Part shown: piece by piece, positions 57,701-64,000 of the stretch
Layout: the number at the start of each line of letters is the position of its first letter
Position numbering within the stretch: position 1 is the first letter of the stretch
From: Styela clava
Lineage: Eukaryota > Chordata > Ascidiacea > Stolidobranchia > Styelidae
Length of the DNA stretch: 64,000 nucleotides
NCBI RefSeq assembly: GCF_964204865.1
Contig: NC_135251.1
Coordinates: forward strand, 10,292,001 to 10,356,000
Reading direction: 5' to 3'
Program-made: the position numbers and the translations under genes
Notes under the pieces: model-generated
What the model saw: only the letters and a program-made list of their open reading frames with translations
The model's database searches: none
What the model was told of the DNA's origin: nothing

Positions 57701-59464
57701 GAGATCATCATTAATTTAAAAACTTAATAAAGCATATATTTTTTATACTTCCGTTTTTAAAAAAGCAGCAATAACCGTCATGGATTACCATATATTGTAT
57801 CGAATGCAAGCAAGATCGTAGCTCTGTATTATTTACTAATACAATACTAAATGTAATAAACTATCTATCCCACGTTAGACGATGTACGTTGGCGATGTAG
57901 AAATAATCCCGACTAAACGTAAACAGAACCGAAATTTTAGTCGCGAATTAACAAAGATTTTCATATGAGTCAAATCACGGCGTTACCTCACGCATGGAAA
58001 ATCAAATATTTTCTTAATTACGACACGTCACTCAAGCAGACTCACGCGACTGGTGACGTAATGGTCCACTTGGAGGTCAAAACGACACGCTACAATGATT
58101 TTGTTTTTGAATCGATGACGCGTGAGCAACCTTTATCTGATTTTCGATTTCTGCTTTGTAGTATTTTCTAAAAATATCAAATTTGTTCGGTAAATCAGCC
58201 TAAATATCGACTCAGTTCAGCTCCAGGGAAACGCTCAATACGTCGCCAAATCATACTTTAATAACTCTTTCAACACCGTTCGTGCGCTGTCCATGCTGTT
58301 CTAACAGTAGTAATTGTTAAAAATCATTCAGTGAACAAAAGGTTAACATTCTGTTTGAATACTATATGAAACGTGGGTTAATTTTTAACCAGGTATTTCG
58401 TCCTTTTGCGTCGACATCGCGCACTGAACGCGACACATAACGGTATTTCAGACTAGTCGCAATAACGATTGCTCACAGGTTGAGGCTCTAGGTAGAACGT
58501 GCCGGTAGGCATAATTGCTACGATATCGCACTAAAACCAAAAAGAAGAGTAATACAACCAATACTATAAAGAGAGTGCTTTTGATAATAAAAATCATGTG
58601 AGTGGAAGTAGAATATGCTTTTGACTTGTTTATTGCTAGCAAGGTCGAGGTTGTTCTTTCAAAGTCGCATTGGTCAAAATTTTTGAATTATTCATAGTGC
58701 GAATTGAATTTTGATAATCGGGGTCGGAATTATTTAGGAGAAATTTAAAAGAGCATTAAGTTGACTTTCAACAAGAAATTGAAGGTTTGTTAGTTGAAGT
58801 TTATTGAGTGCGATGGGATGATTTTATACTTGCTGAGTCACCCTTAGATAGGCGACTGGTTATTCAGACATAAGGACCAAAATTAGGAAAACAGAACATT
58901 TGTCACACAGCTATTTCTTTTTACAAAGAATATTTTCTACAAAGTTTTGTAAAGATGTATGTCATATTACGCTCATAGGTGCTCGAAATGTCGTCCGTGC
59001 ACAACAGAGCAGTGGCTTAACCTAGACATCCAAGCTCGTGTAGCGTTACGAAGGTTAACTTGTGGAATATCGTTCCAACCTACACCTATACGCATTTATT
59101 CGTGATCTCATCTGACCTTAAAATTTTCTGCTTTTCTGGCAACCACCTGTACTTGTACGTACCAATCGACTAGTATCCGTGTTGTCTTCGCCGACCTTGA
59201 TGGTGCCTAGTGTACATAAAGAATAAAAATAAAATTCGCGATATACGTTATTCAAATAGCGATTAGGAAATAAATCCCCCAATTGTTTTTTAACTGATTC
59301 ACTCATCCATCTATGTTTACTTACTGTCTATATATATCAGTGGTTTTCGGCCGGGGTCTGCGAACATCATGGTTCCGGCAGTACAGTACAGGGGTTCCGC
59401 AAGTTTCCGTTCAAATCCGAGAGCCTTTATTTTTAGATGTGTATTCTTTATACATATTTAATAT

Positions 59465-59668
59465 GGTTCCATTACATTTGAACCCCCGTACATTTGAACC
59501 CATGACAATTGCACCTCTATGCTATTGCACCTATGGAATTTTTTTTGTTTCACGGATAGTTAAACCTATACTGACCCTAACCCATGGGTTTTAGCACCCG
59601 CATATAGATTGAACCCGTGGATATACGCATGGGTTCAAATGTACATGGGTTCAAATGTACGGTCACCA
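59465..59668. mobile_element. Inverted-repeat element with TTTGAACCCATGTACA units
   Basis: The left end has GGTTCCATTACATTTGAACC then CCGTACATTTGAACCCATG. The right end inverted has GGTGACCGTACATTTGAACC then CATGTACATTTGAACCCATG. The flanks TTTAATAT and ATTAATAT match at 7 of 8 positions. The unit is related to the minisatellite at 42046-42234. Confidence 0.7.
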
Positions 59669-61393
59669 ATTAATATATATCAAACTTGCTATGCTTTAAT
59701 GAATATTCTGTTTTGCCAGTATTACCAGTTTATATAATTCAGACAATAAATGGCAATCAAACTATTGCAAAAAAGATTCCTCAATTAAATTTACATATGT
59801 CGTCAAATTTATATTAAAAATCATTGTTATCGTAGTCCGATTTTATGGTTGATTTTATTCAATACTTACATATTGTTTGCACATTTATCGGCACAAATCA
59901 GTATAGAAAATGTGTTTTTAAATATGGGAAATGCTGTACATGTGCAGCAATTATAGAACATGTTTTTTCAAATATGGGAAATGCTGAACATGTGCAGCCA
60001 ATTTATGCCCTGTCTGACATTTAGTTTATTTTTATGCCACAAAAATCAAAAATAAATACAGGCCATTGCTATAAAATTATAAGAAACAGTGAGAAATTTA
60101 AAGCAATCCCAAAAAGCATGTGATGGTGTTGTGGCTCCATATCAAGAAATCTGTTAATTTATTCGGTTACTCAAATTGGTCAAGTTTATTTCAATATTTA
60201 CAGAAGTTAACACTGTTCATGTCCAAGAAATATCACGTTGATCATAGAGGACACATTACAAAAGCTAGCGTATTCACTTTTACACGGCCTTTTAGAAATG
60301 GGCACCATTACTAATATTGAAACTGAGTTAATAGGCGTCATTGCGACTTCATATTAAGAATGCTGTTATTTTCTTGGTGTAATTTTCTGTTATTCAACAT
60401 AATGGTATTACTGGTTGGACGATTCATTTCAATATTTAAATAAACTATCCTTACTCTACCCCAGACATTCTATCATAGGAAGCACATCACTAATTCTAAT
60501 GGACCCATTGTGGCACAGCCATGTTAAAAAGATAGGGCATCCATGACGTCTTGCATTTTTTTTTTAATTTAAAAGGATATTTATCGATAACCCCGTATTG
60601 TTTTCGCCCTTAAATATGTATTAAATAAAGTAAAAATACTTGAACGATTACTGATTTAAAAACAACAGCAATTCATGGCAGCATCATGCGGGACAGATTG
60701 AATCACCCAATGGGCCGGATTTGGCCCGCGAACCGTAGTTGTCGTAGTGCCCATGTCAGGTCATTAGACAATTTAGTTATTTTCATAGAAATTACAACCA
60801 AAGGGAGGCAATGAGCACTGACAAAAACCTATGAATCAGTGTCCTTCCCTGCACCTGTCTTATGTTCGTTTGTGTTTGTCTTGATAACAGTGAAACATAT
60901 ATATACCACTCAAACATTGAGTAAAACAAATTGATGAAATAAGAATTGTATTGTAATGTTGAATTAAACAACGCTATCTAATATGCGTCTATTAATATCG
61001 GGAAAGGGTAAAAGATGATGTAATCATATTATGTCATTGGGATTGCTTGTTCTTGAAATAATATTTCTAGTAATTTGAAGTATGGCCTAGTACAAAATTG
61101 TAAAGATATTCAGATAATGTGAAAACATTGGGCTCTCACTTTGAAATACGTAATATGTATTTGAATATCAAGGTTTCCACACAAATTGAAAATATTTACT
61201 CGTGCGAAGATCGTTTATGTCAGAGATAACTTGGCCAATGCCTGGTTAAAATTATACCCAAAGCGAATTTCTTTATCTGAAATTGGAAATAATCTTGGAA
61301 GTTCAAAAAGCCTCAAAAACAGAACAGCTCTTATCATAATGGAATGCGTGTGACTCTCTTTTAAAAAGAGAATGTTTTGACTTCATATTAGAA

Positions 61394-61691
61394 CAATGGT
61401 TTTCAAACCGTGGGGCGCGCCCTAATGGGGGGTGCGTAGACAAGTTTTTGAGGGGGCGTGAAGCTAACTAAAAATAAAAACATTTGTTAGATTTGATCCT
61501 ACCCGTATTTCAAAACATCATTTATTTCATTATTTACGTTCCATTTTTTCAACGTGTTTTTTAAATAAAACATACTTTCGCCTTATTATTTATTATTTGT
61601 AGCTTATTGTTAGCTAGTTATTTTTGAGGTGGGGCCCGAGACTTGACAAAGTCTAAAAAAGGGAGTGGCATAAAAAGTTTGAGAACCACTG
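61394..61691 (+). mobile_element. hAT-like MITE, 298 bp, exact 8-bp target duplication
   Basis: Left end CAATGGTTTTCAAACCGTGG and right end CAGTGGTTCTCAAACTTTTT (other strand), with TATTAGAA exactly repeated at 61386-61393 and 61692-61699. It contains AGGGGGCGTGAAGCTAACTA, AGATTTGATCC and GCTAGTTATTTTTGAGGTGG. This is the complete reference copy for the fragments at 29917, 53679 and 62460. Confidence 0.87.
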
Positions 61692-62459
61692 TATTAGAAC
61701 AATGTTTGTAGGTTTGTAGATCCCCGCTGAAGAATTTTGGGATAGCTACTCGGACATTTATGTAATAAATGATTATTCTTTTTGTACATTTTAATTTCAA
61801 AATTACATGTGTTTTGTTACAATACATCAAAGATGAAATGCATATATAATTTTTATTTTTTACTAAGTCACGCAAGCAATGAAACGTATAAAATATATAA
61901 TATTCTTGAAAATATTTGTGTATGTTTTATAACCTATTATAAAACAGCAGTTCCTTAATATTGCGGTGTATCCATAATAATAAAACAGTAAATTCAACCG
62001 TAATTTTGGCATCAATATTCTTAATTTGAGTGATTTTGTATATAAATATATAAATATAGAGACCTTGTTTCATCTTAATGAGCTCTATTGGAGATTACAT
62101 TGGATTTCATTTTGATAGCTGATTGAACGCACTAGAAAAAATTAATTTGCAGCTTCATATCAAAATTGTATTCAGGGCTTTATAGTAGTAATTCCCATAA
62201 ACTATGGTGGTATCTACAGCAAATAATATTTAGCATATTTTGCAAAGCTCATAAAACATGTTAATATAAAAGCATATAAATATTTTTCCTGTTAGCTGTA
62301 AAACCTCACACAAATTCACGTCAGTAAATGTGAGGTCTATTATTACATAAAAATTTAAGATTGAATAAAATCGACGACATCCGTTTGGTTTGCTCCCACA
62401 GTCTTGCAAAGAGCTTATATGGATATAACATCACTGCAACGTTTCTTCTAATCCAGACG

Positions 62460-62700
62460 CTCGAAGCTAATATATAAGTAAATGTATTTGTTACATTTGA
62501 TCTCGTCGGCCTCATTTTGGATATTTACATTTCAAAACTTTTCATTTATTTCATTATTTACGTTCCATCCACGTATTTTCAACGTGCTTTTTGAATGAAA
62601 CATTCTTTAGCTGTACTATCTATCTTTGTACTGTTAGCTAGTTATTTTTGAGGTGGGCGCGAGACATGAAAATTCTAGAAAGGGAGCGCTGCTTGGACAG
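62460..62700 (+). mobile_element. Partial hAT-like MITE (same family as 61394-61691)
   Basis: Shares TTTGATCTCGTCGGCCTCAT-type, TTTACGTTCCATCCACGTAT and GCTAGTTATTTTTGAGGTGG blocks with the complete copy and with 29917-30150. Both termini are degraded. Confidence 0.68.
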
Positions 62701-64000
62701 TTTTTTTCATTATTGGCATACAGATTGCCAACAGCAAAACGGTATAGATAGTTAATCTCGAGTAATTTTAAATGTGGATACCCATTTGGTTCCGGATTTT
62801 CACTTGTGAAGGTGAAGTTGCCATTGAGCGAAAATATCTTAAATATGTACAATTATACATTACAACTCAGGATTCTGTCAGTACTATATATGACAATTTT
62901 TTAAATATAGCTGAATTCAGTTTTAGTTATTGATCGTTTCAGTTTTGAGAGAGCACTGTCCCTCATGTGCAAAAGTTTGAAACGTGGAGACTAGGAAAGT
63001 CAATATAAACGCAAATATAATTTTCGTCAAATTATTTTAGTCTCGGGAGATGTTTATTTACACTTGAATATCTCGCTGAAATGAAGTCTGTAGTCTGGAC
63101 CCAGGCTATCAATGTCCCATTTACCAGTGAAATAGTATATTGCTTTCAACTTCACAACATTTTTATTTGAATATAAGTTTTCGGAGTTGCATTGTGCATT
63201 TAAATGAAAGTGTATATATACATTTTGGGTATTTTAGAAAACGTAGCTAAAATTATCAGAACACTCGTCTAGGGGCACAGCCAAGAATTTTCAAAGCGGG
63301 GGTTTCTGAAATTTCAAATTTCCAATTTTATCATATCAGCTAGCAGGCGGAGGCCAGAAAAATGAATTTTCAATAGTCTTAAGGGTCTAAAAAGCGTTTC
63401 AAACTATGAAAAATTGCTATATATGATACAGAAAAATACTTTTTATTTTCATTTTGAAAGGGGGTTCAGACACTCAATCCATATCTACGACGACACTCAA
63501 CTAAGCTTAAATTACTGCTCAGATATAGTGTAGCATTGCACTATCTTTCCGCAGAGAAAGTCGCCAGCCAATGAGCACCATACATCCACCCCTATCCATA
63601 CACCACCATTTTTGCTGTAAATGGTTTGATCTAAAATAATGTAGAACAATTCCACTCTCTATTTCAACATAGGCTTCAGTTTTATTTACATATGCATGAG
63701 ATTTCTTTCTTTCAAAATTTTCACAAGCATTAACTCATTATACTAATACCAATTAGCACTATATCCCTCCATATTATTAACCTAGTTATACACCAATTCA
63801 TACAATCGTTATTACTATATAATTCCGGTAGCTTTTCTGGGATTTCTTAATTACACTTTATCACTTGTTGAAATCTTTATCTAAAATGAAGATTGATTTG
63901 ACAACAGAAACTGAACTCGTGCGCAAATCTTTATTTACGATGGTTTGCTTCGCGAGAAAGCGGTTAACATCGTACGTGTTATGGTTGTTGTTAAAAATAC

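Larger units (their letters stand above)
53369..64000. other. Gene-poor 10.6-kb region to the window end
   Basis: I find no supported gene. Open frames such as 56404-56781 (125 codons), 55568-55780, 57965-58171 and 59313-59594 have random-looking composition and no splice context. Contents are the dispersed repeat copy at 53440-53640, hAT-like MITEs at 53679-53984 and 61394-61691, an end fragment near 54537-54718, an inverted-repeat element at 59465-59668, a partial hAT copy at 62460-62700 and a CTAGGGGCACAGCCAAGAAT element-like segment from about 63268. Confidence 0.55.

Overview
The window is animal nuclear DNA, AT-rich and gene-sparse, and it most likely comes from an ascidian tunicate of the Ciona type. 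The strongest hint is a C-type lectin whose domain has the LGNIYN...H core and GVLCEF ending that I associate with Ciona lectins. Small multi-exon genes, compact GT-AG introns, a tRNA-derived SINE and many short hAT-like elements agree with this. The assignment is inference, since no database search was possible.

Eight protein-coding genes can be assembled. From left to right they are: (1) 1940-7058 +, seven exons, a type I membrane protein with a CUB-like, Cys-rich ectodomain, a Thr-rich stalk, one membrane span and a tail carrying an ITIM-like tyrosine motif; (2) 17416-21746 +, four exons, an unrecognised low-complexity protein with a basic body and a very acidic C-terminus; (3) 24813-25937 -, a single-exon orphan seven-transmembrane protein; (4) 29552-35252 -, four exons, a Sulfotransfer_4-type P-loop protein with a C-terminal membrane anchor; (5) 40750-44201 +, four exons, a secreted C-type lectin; (6-8) 46810-48306, 49419-50909 and 51869-53368, all -, a tandem array of three intronless seven-transmembrane paralogues of gene 3. 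Splice phases close exactly for every multi-exon model.

The space between genes (7.1-17.4, 21.7-24.8, 26-29.5, 35.3-40.7, 44.2-46.8 and 53.4-64 kb) holds almost only mobile-element debris. It includes several hAT-like MITEs with matching 8-bp target duplications, a dispersed GGTACTCC-ended MITE family with small hairpin derivatives, a Tc1/mariner-like MITE, a SINE and a second SINE fragment. It also holds a 709-bp foldback element whose arms are inverted 29-bp minisatellites, an inverted partial duplication of the lectin gene, and local tandem duplications.

The genes do not form an operon-like pathway. What joins them is that most encode membrane or secreted surface proteins. The items most worth follow-up are the lineage-restricted-looking 7TM cluster with a conserved short motif buried in an otherwise divergent cytoplasmic loop, and the ITIM-bearing receptor.
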